From NCBI GenBank assembly GCA_944990035.1, contig CALYLX010000126.1, forward strand, positions 744,001 through 808,000: a DNA stretch of 64,000 bases, read 5' to 3'. Both the position numbers and the translations under genes were made by a program. This DNA is from Clitopilus passeckerianus (taxonomy: Eukaryota > Basidiomycota > Agaricomycetes > Agaricales > Entolomataceae). Shown here in pieces: positions 36,032-46,676 of this stretch (its first letter is position 1; every line of letters begins with the position of its first letter). Under the pieces are notes generated by a model. That model made no database searches. It worked only from the letters and a program-made list of their open reading frames with translations, and had not been told where the DNA came from.

Positions 36032-37228
36032 ATGACAAGCACCCAAAGTGCTCAGCCGAGTTCGAGCTCATCAACAAAGACGTTCGATTTCACCAAACGC
36101 AAACGTTGGGCAGACTTGCTGGCTACGGACCTTGCAGAAGGAACGAACTTCGTACTTTCGGCGGCATGTGTCGTTCTTTACTGCGGACCGACGATACAGG
36201 AGCTGATAGGATGGAAAGACGAAGAATTGGTTGACCACAATCTGCTGGAATTCCTTTCTTGTGCGGTGGTTATCCCGCTCCTTTTCCCAGACGCTTATAC
36301 TGCAATATAGCCGACGACCAAGGACTCTTTAGTGCATGTTTAGACGAGTCATTGCAGACAAACTCGAGACTACATGCGTTTGTCCGCTTCAAATGCAGCG
36401 AGGGCTTCACGTCATCCTGTACTCCTGAGGCGAAACAAGTGCTTTTTGAAGTCAAAGGCCGGCCTCAGCATTTGAAGGAAGTCGATGGGAAGTTACTGTT
36501 CATTACAGTGAAGCCCTATCCCAGTCATAACACAGATATGTGAGCGTTGTATTCCGCAGGCTCCCAAAATCTCCTTATCTCATTTTCCAGGCTTAACATC
36601 TTTTTGGATCTCAAAATCGAGCATGAGCAGTTGCAAGCTCAACTGATCGAGCTACGACGACGTCTCCCTCCCGATACCTTAAACATCTTTGCGAATGCCA
36701 GCCAGAGCCAGATCGCCGCTTCACAACAGCATTCAGGAACCTTTGGTGCTCCACGTACAGGCAACGACCCGCCGTACGCCGTAGGATCAAGCGGGCTTAT
36801 GGATAACATGGGAACTGGCGGTGCCTTGTTAACAGAGGGCGCTAGCTTTGTACCCCTGTCTGCTCCTGGACCAGCGGGCCCTGTTACTATAGAAGAAGAT
36901 GGCGATGAGAGTCAGAAGAAGAAAAAGGTGAGGCCATACACGGACTTCGCCCCTGGATTTCACAGATTAACGTAGCTGTGCTTCAGCTTAAGAAGTCTCA
37001 TCTTAATGAACAGTATGTATGCGTCACCTGTGGGCGGACAGACTCGCCCGAATGGCGTAAGGTAAGGTTTACTCTACCACTCATCAACACCGACGGTTGG
37101 CTGATCATATGCAGGGACCACTTGGACCAAAGACGCTTTGCAATGCCTGTGGACTCAGATGGGCCAAACAAGCCCGAAAGGCTGAGGATCCCACTGCCCA
37201 GGGGAATGACGGAGGTGGCGACCGATAA
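36032..37228 (+). CDS. White-collar-2-type regulator: PAS domain plus GATA zinc finger
   Basis: ATG 36032 ([17 protein letters not shown]). Next is [20 protein letters not shown], then a PAS domain: [61 protein letters not shown] helical stretch follows ([20 protein letters not shown]), then a basic patch (KKKK), and near the C-terminus one GATA finger. The finger is [15 protein letters not shown] then [17 protein letters not shown], giving C-x2-C-x18-C-x2-C. Stop TAA 37226-37228. The order PAS then single C-terminal GATA, without a LOV flavin site, matches WC-2 partners of the WC-1 blue-light receptor. Role by family: light-regulated transcription and development in the nucleus. Four introns; one splits the zinc finger after EWRK. 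Confidence 0.9.
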
Positions 37229-37660
37229 TCTGTCGTCTCCACTGTCCGGGGTTTGTTTCTTTTCTTGCCTACAGTTCTAGCTGCTTATGCTAGCCCCATG
37301 CTAAATGTAAACCTTGGATGGATCACTGTTGGTGTGCGAGAGTGGTTTGGCAGGATAATTATGTTTTTCATTCGGTTTTTGTGTTCATGGCTATGTTTCT
37401 GTCATTATCGGGTAGATAGCTCGCTATACTCTGTGTATTATTTGTATTGTATTGTATCGTCTAGTCGATTGACTTTATTAGCATGGCTTTCTCAGATTTT
37501 CTCCACCTGCGAGTGTTTGTGTGTCAGAGCCAAAGACAAAGACGGCAATGATAGATCAGTTCATCACAACACGACACTCAAACTCGTTCCTCCAGCATCT
37601 CCACCACATTCACCGCAGTAGTAGACTGCTAGCGTCCTACTGCCCAGCTGTAATTCAACA
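37229..37660. other. Intergenic between WC-2 and ARPC1 genes
   Basis: About 430 bp, T-rich in the first half (probable WC-2 3' UTR). No gene seen. Confidence 0.5.
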
Positions 37661-39116
37661 ATGGCACCAGAAGTTCATGATTTGGGACAGACGGCTATTA
37701 GCTCTCATGCTTTCAGCGCTGATCGTCGCCGTGAGTAACATCTGACGCGTACTTGTCTCAATGAAAGTCTGATGCAACGATGACGAGCAGATCTTGCAGT
37801 CAGCTTGAACTCTAATGATGTTCAAATCTACGCTAGGCAAGGACAAGACTGGACTCCTACTGATACTCTCAAAGAGGTAGGTTGCACCACTTCAGCTGAA
37901 CGACCTAGACGGACAGCTAAATTGTCTCGCAGCACGATAAACTCATCACCTCAATTGACTGGGCTCCCAATTCCAATCGGATTGTCACAGCATCTCAAGA
38001 TAGGAATGCTTATGTTTGGTCGGAGACTCCCGACCCTACGACTGGGAAGCTGGTGTGGAAGCCAACCCTAGTACTCCTTAGGATCAATCGTGCTGCGACC
38101 CATGTTCGATGGAGTCCCAAGGAGGATAAGTTTGCAGTTGCTAGTGGTGCTAGGTAGGTTTTCCACGTATATCCACACTACTTTTAGAAAGCTCATGGAT
38201 GCGCCAGAGCAATTGCTGTCTGTTCCTTCGATTCTGAGAACAATTGGTGGGTATCCAAGTTGCTCAAGAAGCCCATCCGATCTACCGTTCTCTCGGTGGA
38301 TTGGCACCCCAACAACGTTCTTCTTGCCGCTGGAAGCGCTGATATGAAGGCCCGCGTCTTTTCCGCATATATCAAGGAAGTAGACGAGAGGTAAATAGGG
38401 GCTGGTCTCCAGTCTTCCCCCCTTCGCTGATCATCTCTTTACCAGACCCGCTGCGACCATCTGGGGATCAAAGCTTCCATTCAACACGGTCTGTGGAGAA
38501 TATTCCAGCCCTTCCGGTGGATGGGTTCATAGTGTCGCCTTCTCTCCTTCTGGAAATGCTCTTGCATTCACGAGTAAGCCGGATCTCTGCCCATCGCCGA
38601 ACTGATTCTGATTTTCGTCCAGGCCACGATTCCTCGATCAGCGTCGTCTATCCTTCTGGCCCAACCGTTTACAGCATCAGACTGTCCTCTCTCCCCTTCG
38701 TGACTCTCGCCTGGACCTCCGAAGATTCCATAGTTGCTGCCGGGCACGATTGCCAACCCGTCGTGTTCTCCGGCTCTGAGAATGGCTGGCAAGGCGTCGG
38801 GACTTTGGATGACCCTGCTGCGGCCAAGGCTACTGAAGGCCGCCCGGGTATGCGGGGCAATGCACCTGTTGGGCGTCTCAATAACGCGGCCTTTGCCACT
38901 TTCCGTGCCGCCGACAGCCGTGGTCAAAGTTCCACCCCAGGAGCTGGCTCCGCCACTGCTGATACCAAGCTGCTCACTATTCATCAGAATACGATTACCA
39001 GCGTTCGTGCCTATGAGGGCCGGCCTGGACAAGTTGCAAAAATCAGCACCTCTGGCGTCGATGGGAAGCTGGTGATCTGGGATGCGAATGCCGCTGTTCA
39101 GACCGGTTGGAAGTAA
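37661..39116 (+). CDS. Arp2/3 complex subunit 1 (ARPC1, WD40 protein)
   Basis: ATG 37661 ([19 protein letters not shown]). WD repeats in order: [130 protein letters not shown]. The C-terminal repeat is [17 protein letters not shown]. The ENNWWVSK and [15 protein letters not shown] segments are characteristic of ARPC1 (yeast Arc40, S. pombe Sop2). Role by family: structural and nucleation-promoting-factor-binding subunit of the Arp2/3 complex, which makes branched actin at endocytic patches. Six introns. Ends QTGWK-TAA. No anomaly seen. Confidence 0.92.
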
Positions 39117-39203
39117 ATGTTACATGTAATACACGAAGGCTCCGTAATGGCGAGTCGATACATCGTTCTAATCTTACAAATCAGATAAGCACAAAAAATT
39201 GAG

Positions 39204-39624
39204 TTAATGTCGAATCGTGGTATCTGTTGCATCCTGTGACGGTTCTGCAATGGCTTGTTCGTTGATTACGCCCCACACAGACGCTTTGAACTGATTGGGG
39301 GTAAGATAAGCATTGCGTTGGTGGGAATGTAGAGTGAGAAAAGGCGAACCAAGGTCAAAACGAGTCCCATTTTCTTTTCTAGAACCCTCAGGCGCGCCAA
39401 TAGGGTCTCGTCTGGTTCCTCGCTCAATATACGCGCCTTTTGCGTTACCTTCACGACCTGTGAGAGATATGCACGTCTAATTGTCTCGTTTTACGTACCA
39501 TTTTCACATTCTGCGCCAGTTTTGCATACTCCCACAGTACTTCTGCTTCTGTTGGCGACAAGCCTGGGTGGGACTCGTAAGGATTCAACGTGAAAATGTC
39601 ACTCGCTGGACCTGTGATGTCCAT
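39204..39624 (-). CDS. DAD3: DASH complex subunit DAD3
   Basis: ATG 39622-39624 (MDITGPASDIFTLNPYESHP) then LSPTEAEVLWEYAKLAQNVK. After an intron (gtacgt...ctcacag) comes VVKVTQKARILSEEPDETLL then ARLRVLEKKMGLVLTL. After a second intron comes FKASVWGVINEQAIAE, ending DTTIRH-TAA (39204-39206). The phrases LSEEPDETLLARLR, EKKMGLVLTLFKASVW and EVLWEYA are the DAD3 family hallmarks. About 100 residues, the usual length. Role: component of the DASH/Dam1 ring that couples kinetochores to microtubule ends. Tail-to-tail with ARPC1, 87 bp apart. Confidence 0.92.
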
Positions 39625-40357
39625 GTGTCGACACGCCAGATGTACTATCTCTTTCTTATGATAGTCACTATCGTAGAGCACACTGCACACCTTTGCATCC
39701 ACTGGCACCCAAGGGGTTATGTCAGCAATTCTTGGTTACCATCCTGTACTGTTCTGCTCAACATATCGAATAGAGGCTTCGAAAGATGTATTTCTTATTG
39801 TGCTACGGCTAGCTCAATCGACAACGCAACTTTGTATTTCGTCTCCAACCTACGATCTGCCTGTTGAATCTGATGGCAGACGGCATCAGGTTGACGGGAC
39901 AAAAGACAATTAGGTCGTCAAATCAGGTAAGCGCCCAAAACAATTGGATCCATCACAGCCTGATGCTACACCCATTGCGCATGGCTAGAAATCCGATTGT
40001 CTCGCAGCCGCCTTCTTGGTCCCTTGAATCTCTCTTTGCCGACAGATTTTATCCGCTTGTACGGTGTAATGTAACCCTGAGGAGGGTAAAATGGAGAAAA
40101 TATCCCCGTGTCAGCCTACACATGGCATGCTCGATGCGACAATTTCTTCAATCGGCATTTCATCCGTCAATCATTGTTGGTCATCCCGCCCTTTGGGTCT
40201 GATCAGCCATTTTTGGACATCCTGGGTGCTCGTCCTGGAATGGTAACAGGCAGCGAAAGACAATAAGCAGCCGCCAAACTGACTTGCCGTTAAATATCCC
40301 TGACCTGTATGGAGTCAAAATCTTTGTTCGGACGCTCTTTCCCACTTCAACTTCGCA
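39625..40357. other. Intergenic between DAD3 and the BTB-like gene
   Basis: About 730 bp shared by two divergent promoters. Short open frames exist but show no conserved residues or convincing start contexts. No element recognised. Confidence 0.5.
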
Positions 40358-41360
40358 ATGCCGGCCACAGCTGAAAACACTCCTTCCTCTCAACCTTTTC
40401 CTCCACCAGCCCTGGAAGGCATACCTACCGAATATGTTCTGGAACAGCTTCGACGTCTTGCTCCAACTTTCTGGGGGAATACGGACAATGCAAACTGCAC
40501 TGTCGGTAAGGACTGAGTCGCCTCCACGTCACTAAACGTACTCATCCACCCTCAGTAATCCCCATCCACCGCCATCAATTCAAATCTATCGACTCCACGC
40601 CGATCGTAGGCTATCATCCTCTGGAGCCTTCCATGTTTGTTGGAGAAGCTGTTCCCGGTCGGCGCGTGCGAGCGTCAGCTCCTGCTCTGAACTTAAACCC
40701 CCGTGTTCCTCTAAAGGTGAGCATGACCACCAATGTCACGCGTTGGACGCGTCTAATGAAGTGCAATAGCTTCACACAGAATACCTCTCCTACTTTTCAC
40801 CATATCTTCGTGGGCTCTTCGGCGGCGCCAACCCAATGGACTTGATCGCGTCCAACGCGTCTGCACCGAACGAGAGCATTCAAGTTCCCTCTAATCGAAT
40901 GCCACACCTCCTGCCCAGTGCCTCCGGCCACCCTGTCCTCTACCTCCCCGTACCCGACCCCTCATCGATCTATCTACTCTTCCACTGGATGTATTACGGT
41001 GACACCAGGTTAATCAACCAGTGCCTACACCGGGGAAAGATCCAGTGGGAAGGTCTTGCCCGCAACGTGGAGTACCTGAGGCTGGGAGCTGATATCAAGA
41101 TGTTTTTGAGTGCTTGGTACACTCGTTGGCTTGCTCCTGCTCAAGTCGCCACCGCAGATAGCGATAGCGACGACGCCTCCTCGGACAACACCGCTTTTAG
41201 CGATAGCGACAGCGACGAAGAAGATGAACTCTTCTATGATGCCCTCTCTGACGAATCGGTATCGGACGAGGACGAGCCTGCAGGACCCCCTCCACAATCC
41301 GAGCCGTCATCCTCCGTTGATAAAACGGAGCCTGGGGCTTCTACTTCCGACAGTGATTAA
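40358..41360 (+). CDS. BTB/POZ-like conserved fungal protein with acidic tail
   Basis: ATG 40358 (MPATAENTPSSQPFPPPALE) then IPTEYVLEQLRRLAPTFWGN. Two introns precede IPIHRHQFKSIDSTPIVGYH and LHTEYLSYFSPYLRGLFGGA, which looks like the BTB strand-helix with FSPYLRGLF. Then VLYLPVPDPSSIYLLFHWMY, GDTRLINQCLHRGKIQWEGL and ARNVEYLRLGADIKMFLSAW, similar to the end helices of BTB domains. The C-terminal 60 residues are almost all D/S/E (ADSDSDDASSD, SDSDSDEEDELF), ending STSDSD-TAA. This looks like a basidiomycete-type conserved hypothetical. The function is unknown. BTB domains mediate dimerisation or cullin-3 binding, but neither is shown. Confidence 0.68.
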
Positions 41361-42035
41361 ACCTGACATTGTACTTTTAGCAAAATTTGTTCCAGCGTTG
41401 TTGCTTCACGGCTTCAACCCCTTTCTCTTTCTCTTTCGTTTTTGACATTTGTCGACCTTTTTGCGATATCTTTATTGGTTTTCAGCATGCGCCGTGCTTC
41501 CTACCCTACCAGCCTTTCGTTTCTAGACCACGCTCCTTTACACCTGTTCTACACCATGTGTGTGATTATCTTACAAGCCAAATTAAATTGTCATTCACAA
41601 GAAAACATCGGAACCCCAGGATCTGCGCACCCACGAGGCAAAGACAAGCTCTGCGGCCATGCGATGAAACGACCCACCCTTAGCGGCGGCGAAGCGAGTC
41701 GACTAAAGAGGGAGTGAACAAAAAGGCCTAGGGGGATCATGACCTCAAAGAGTCAGGGTCCTTTTGTTATTATTATTCGTTAATAATTCCACGGCGACGG
41801 AGAAATACAATAATCACGGCAATGCTTTCATGCATTTACCATGTTTGGGAGTACTCTGGAGTAAGGTATCAAATAGGAGAATCACAGGAAGAAAACGTGT
41901 GGAAATTATCCGCGAAAGGACCAAGGATCGACCACCCGAAGGGGCAGAGCAGGTGGCGGGGGAAATTAAAGTTCATTTAAACCAAGGGCTTCAAAGGGAA
42001 ACGCTCGTCAAATTGAAGGAGCTCAGGGATGTGTG
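41361..42035. other. Intergenic between two convergent genes
   Basis: About 675 bp between the 3' ends of the BTB-like and kinase genes. The T/C-rich first part is probable 3' UTR. The open frame near 41764-42150 on + lacks recognisable content. Confidence 0.5.
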
Positions 42036-43494
42036 CTATTTCGAGGCCAGGGATTTGCCTTTGTTCAGGCAATGGCAGTTTCTGCCAAGTGTGGAGCGGA
42101 TACTTGTGTTCCGGAATTTTGGGTGCCTGTATTCAGACCATGCGTTGTGAATATCTTTGGTGGTCTCGCCCCGACATAGATGAAATATCGGCGGAAGACA
42201 TACCACATAATTTCTGGCACGCATCTTGTCCCAGGATATGTGGGAGACCCAAGGATGCTCCATGGCCTCATAGGCTCCATGACGGCCAATTCGGTCAAGG
42301 GGGTCTGCGTTGAGAAGGCCTGCGATGAGATCCTTGAGGGTCTGGCCGACTCGGACGTTAGCAGGGTAGTGAATAACACCACTGAAAGCCCTGCGGGAGA
42401 TCGATTTGTCTGTCGTTCCCAGGAATGGCTAAAACGCAGATGAATGTCACTGAGCTCGGTGAAATGGTGAACGGGATTGTGATGCTACTGCATTCTGAAC
42501 TTACCAGCTTGGCGGTTGCCATTTCGTAGAGAATGCAGCCTGCCGACCACCAATCTACGTACAGCTCAGGCTTCATTGAGTAGAAAAGTTCTGGAGCCAT
42601 GTATACGGTTGTGCCCATAAGATACCATGTCTCTGCAGAGTCGTCATTTCTTGCGGCTATGCCAAAGTCAGCAATAACCAAATAGCCGGTGCCGTCAATG
42701 AGCAAATTCTCTGGTTTGAGGTCGCGGTGGCAGATTTTGTGCTTCGCCAGGAACTCCAAGCCACAGACAATGTTGGCGAAATAGAATGCAGCCATCGAGA
42801 GCGGAAGTGGCGGAGCCTTTCGTAGCAGATCTCGTAGAGTCGAATTTGGGATGCATTCCATCACAAGATATAGATTTCGTTCATCGTGCAACGCGTCCAC
42901 AATTCCTGCGACAAAGGGATTCCATGGAAGTTGGCCAAGAAATGCCCTCTCGAGATTTTTCGCGTCCCAATTGATGCTCTAACGGGATATTGTTGAATAT
43001 TATAGGGAGACAGAATATTTGAATATTGACTTACCCTATCGTCGCATCGCATGTGCTTCTTCCGCCAGACTTTTACGGCAAATCTCCTTCGACAGCCCTT
43101 GGTTCGCACGAGGAGGACGGTACCAGATGCACCAGCCCCTACGATAGAGGATAGTTAGCTGACTTCTCAATTGAGGAGATATAGGCTACCTAGCGTTCTA
43201 ATACACTCGAGGTCGGAGAGTTGGAGAGGGGGGCCCCGATGAGAGGCTGGTCGAAGTATGTCACAAGGAGGAGGTATGACGAACTGCCAATTGACAGAAT
43301 CAGAAAATGTAGGCGCACAGGACAACGGCGGAAGATACCTCGGATTTTGTGTCCTGATAGACTGGACCCCTCAAGTTTGAACCAAAGGATAACCCATTTA
43401 CTTCCCGGACACGGGCCTTGTGGTACTTGACTGGTGCCCGACTAAGCGACTGAAGGACCCAATGTCTTCGAGTTGATGGACGGACGGGGGGCAT
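42036..43494 (-). CDS. Serine/threonine protein kinase, AGC-like
   Basis: ATG 43492-43494 (MPPVRPSTRRHWVLQSLSRA). A non-conserved N-terminus ends at LQLSDLECIRTL. The kinase domain starts with the glycine loop GAGASGTVLLV and catalytic lysine RFAVKVWRKKHM. The alpha-C segment is AKNLERAFLGQL. Then come NLYLVMECIPNSTLRDLLRK, catalytic loop ICHRDLKPENLL, metal loop VIADFGIAARN, activation segment MGTTVYMAPELFY, and VDWWSAGCILYEMATAKLPF. The C-lobe ends DPLDRIGRHGAYEAMEHPWV then HISWDKMRARNYV, which resembles the AGC C-tail start. All catalytic residues are present. The far C-terminus is uncertain; the frame used ends GKSLASK-TAG. No clear hydrophobic motif was seen. Substrate unknown. Divergent from IPK1 with 212 bp between starts. 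Confidence 0.85.
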
Positions 43495-43706
43495 ATTTTT
43501 TATTAAAGTTCTTTCATGTCGTGTGCAGCTTTATGCACTCTTCCTTGCTTTGCTGGGGCCAGCCGTACATGATTGCATTGTTCTTCGGTAAACAGGCTGA
43601 CAGGTCAAAGCAAGAGCTTACCAAACAAACGCTCACCGTCGTGACTTTCCTCATCAATCATGGCCGTTGTCGCCACAGCCTTTCTTACCGCAAACGTTGG
43701 CTTATC

Positions 43707-45125
43707 ATGGCAAATGTTGTGGAAACACTTCCCGAACACTGGAAATACGTCTCTGAGGGCGGAGCTACGATTGTGTTCTCTTATGTCGGTCCCAGCAATC
43801 CCAACTTCGACGGCATGGTACTTCGCCTCAGGAAAACCGTGTTATCCTCGACAGATCTGGCTGAGGAGTCTCGGGCACAGCCAGACGATCCTATGATCGA
43901 ATTCCAGCACCACTGTATGGAGAAACTTATCCCGACCGTTCATCTCCCTCGATTGGATACCGTATTTTTGGAGCGCAAATGGTTAGAGAGCCTCATCCAG
44001 GCCCACGATGCTGCTCGGCCTGAGTATCGTAGAGCTGCTGACCGCATCGACCTTACTCGCACTAAAGGCGTGCTTGCCACGGATCTGGTTGGAGGTGACT
44101 GGATGGCGGTTGAGATCAAGGTTTGGTTACCCCGTCTGCCTTGGAACCTATCTAATTCCTAGATCCTCTCTAGCCGAAGTGGGCTTTCCTCCCCACACTT
44201 ACACATCTCTCTGCTGAGACAGCACGGATAAAGTCGCAAACTTGCAGATTCTGCATGCATTCCTCGATGAAAGCCAAAGATGATTTACCGGTCTCTGCAG
44301 GCTACTGCCCACTCGACCTCTTTTCGCCTGAGGAAACCCGCGTTAAGAAGGCTCTCTACAGCCTATGGGACGCGTGGACCAGTAGCAATGGTACAGTAAA
44401 TAACCTTAAGATATTCGTTAGAGGCAAAATTGTCTCTCCATCCGACGTAAGTACTTTGAAAGGCTATCCATTGTCGCCTACTGATAACTTCGCAGACATC
44501 ACCAATGATTATCGAGGACTCTCAGTCAGACCTTGCCGGAGCCGACACACGCGAGGGCTTTTGCTCTGCAATACTGCCGCTGTTGACCGGAACACCGGTG
44601 CTGCATATCCTATCAAAGCTTCAGCGAACCCTTGACCTTCTCGACATCGAAGGTCTCTCCAAGCTTTGGCGCGATGCGGAGCTGTCTTCGTCATTAAATG
44701 CTAACAAGAACAAGGGAGGAGACAAGACTTACACCAATCCACTCGGCGTAAGCTCCGCCTTTCTTGAAGCACCCGAACCAGAAATGTCGGATTGGGTCTC
44801 CTTCATCGATAAATACATCTCCAGAAACCACCCTCGCCTCGTCGATGGTCAACCAAACGTTAGTGACCTGCGATATTACATGCTTGCATATCTGCTCTCT
44901 GCAACATTCAAGGACTGTTCCATAATCGTTCGCATGGACCTTTTAGAGGAGAAGCCGGTGCCAACCAAGCATGACGTAAAGCAGGATAGGGTAACTCTCA
45001 TTGATCTAGATCCCAAGAGCATGGTGAGGTTACAAAAGTGGGAGAAGCTGGACAGCGAGATTGTCAGCAGCTACGCAGGAATTCCAGCAAAGAAAGTTTG
45101 TATCGATGATTGGACGGATAACTGA
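43707..45125 (+). CDS. IPK1: Inositol-pentakisphosphate 2-kinase (IPK1)
   Basis: ATG 43707 (MANVVETLPEHWKYVSEGG). Family landmarks: GGATIVFSYVG, FDGMVLRLRKT, FQHHCMEKLIP, VHLPRLDTVFLERKWLE, and the catalytic-core motif VEIKPKWAFLP split by an intron after K. The zinc-site segment is TCRFCMHSSMKA, then YCPLDLFSPEETRVKKAL. Later SDLRYYMLAYLLSATFKDCS, and the metal-binding VTLIDLDPKSMVRLQKW. Ends VCIDDWTDN-TGA (45123-45125). Three or four introns. Role by family: phosphorylates InsP5 at the 2-position to make phytate, used in mRNA export and as a precursor of inositol pyrophosphates. All key motifs are seen. Confidence 0.93.
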
Positions 45126-45337
45126 GGCCTCATGTCATAGAAGTATACTGCTATAACGAACACTGTATGTTTGCCTTTGATCTACTAAGACTGTCGCCAA
45201 ACTGTCCCATGTAAATGTATTTTCCATTGTACCTACCTACTTCCTAACTTATCGAGATCTGGAAACATACCTATATTAAATCCTACATGAAACTGCAAAC
45301 GTAACATCCATAGCATCTCAGATGCATTGTCCCGACG

Positions 45338-46307
45338 CTAATGCTCGCGTGTGAGGCTCTCAATTTCTCGGAGAGTGAAATGAGGCTTGAGATTGTCCCC
45401 TCGTATGTCTTTAACCTGTGAGAACAAAGGAAAATCAATAGGTCTCATCTTCGTGGGGTAGTACCCATACGAACCTCCTGATCGAGATGTTCAAACAGAA
45501 CACCGCTGAAGCTATCCAGACATGCCCTCAACTCTGTCGGCGAATATTTGGAAGGTTCTACCTTCCACTTCTTCACAAGCGCTCCGAGCTTGACAAGACC
45601 TATCTAATGTGAGTGTAATGTTCAGCTTAACTCAAAAGTAGGGGCATACGGACCATCGTGAATAGCTCGATGCGCCTTGATGTGTCCCTCGTCAGCGTAA
45701 TCTGGTGCAAACTGGGGTAGACGCTTGGCCAACTTGGGGAAGATATGGGCTTCCTCAATAGTATGGTGCATCGTGAGATCTAAAGAGTCGCTATAAACTT
45801 CGATTGAGAGTATGCTAACAAGTACACATACGGTTGTCGAAGTCTTTGATGAGATCCAGAAAGTCAGAGAGGGAAAGCCCGCGCTTTTCGAACGAGCCGT
45901 CGGCGGCCTGAAGAGCATCAATATGGTTAGTACTTCATTCATCGCCTCTGGACGGGATCTTACGCCGTAAATTACTTTGTCTAGAACAAAGAAAGCCAGA
46001 TCAGCATTCGTCTATTCACGAGCAATCCCCTAGAAAACTTACATTCTTGCTTGAAGTAATCATGGAACCTCGCCATCATATCGCTGAGCTGTCGATTCAT
46101 GTGAGGTCAGTGGGAGGCCGTTCAACGCGCATAGACAATACGTACCGCATTGTACTTCCTTTCCTCGATAGCGGAGGCGTATGTAACCTTCTGAGGGGCT
46201 TGCGCATCAGAGGACATGTTGTGAAAAAGTGATCTGAGGTAGAGGCTGCTAGGGGCTTGTATCCTGCTCGAGACCCTCAGACTCCTCAAGCGTAGGAGAT
46301 GGCTCAT
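45338..46307 (-). CDS. Hemerythrin (HHE) domain protein with probable mitochondrial presequence
   Basis: ATG 46305-46307 gives MSHLLRLRSLRVSSRIQAPS then SLYLRSLFHN, a 30-residue segment with six arginines and no acid. A second in-frame Met follows (MSSDAQAPQKVTYASAIEER, ATG 46217). The domain has the iron-ligand spacing of HHE proteins: MMARFHDYFKQE, FLDFIKDFDNH, LTMHHTIEEAHIFPKLAKRL, DEGHIKAHRAIHDG, and LDSFSGVLFEHLDQEVKDI. It ends IESLTREH-TAG (45338-45340). Five introns. Role: a non-haem di-iron domain. In fungi such proteins may bind oxygen, nitric oxide or iron, but this is not shown for this gene. Either start may be used. Confidence 0.85.
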
Positions 46308-46676
46308 GCAAGAAGGGCGCTAGACCAATCCTTTTATATACCCACGGCAAAACCTGTTCCATGCCGTTCATGAACGTGAAGCTCACCAAGAAACGACGAG
46401 CAAATGCAGTGCATTGATGACATTCGCGTCAGCAGAAATGACTGCATTACTTGCTTGGCCAATGGAATACGTCAAATTTGATATCGAATTGGGCCGAAGA
46501 GAGCTAGGGGAGAAATTTGACTTTTGACTTGAACTACCTAGTCTCCAAACAGGACCTCACACCGGCAGTGAACTACCGAACTGAAGTTATTGTAACATTT
46601 GGGGTTCCGTATATTGCTAATGGCAACCAGGGGAGCGTTACAGAGATTTGTTGTGTTGTTAACCTCGCCACATTCA
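46308..46676. other. Intergenic between hemerythrin gene and GH51 relic
   Basis: About 370 bp. No gene recognised. It should contain the hemerythrin-gene promoter. Confidence 0.45.

Noticed and set aside
39481..40202. Cluster of overlapping + strand frames opposite and after DAD3
   Set aside because: Codon content is random-looking, and the first overlaps the well-supported DAD3 exon on the other strand.
41764..42150. 128-codon + strand frame between the BTB-like and kinase genes
   Set aside because: No similarity or promoter; it runs into the antisense of the kinase 3' exon.
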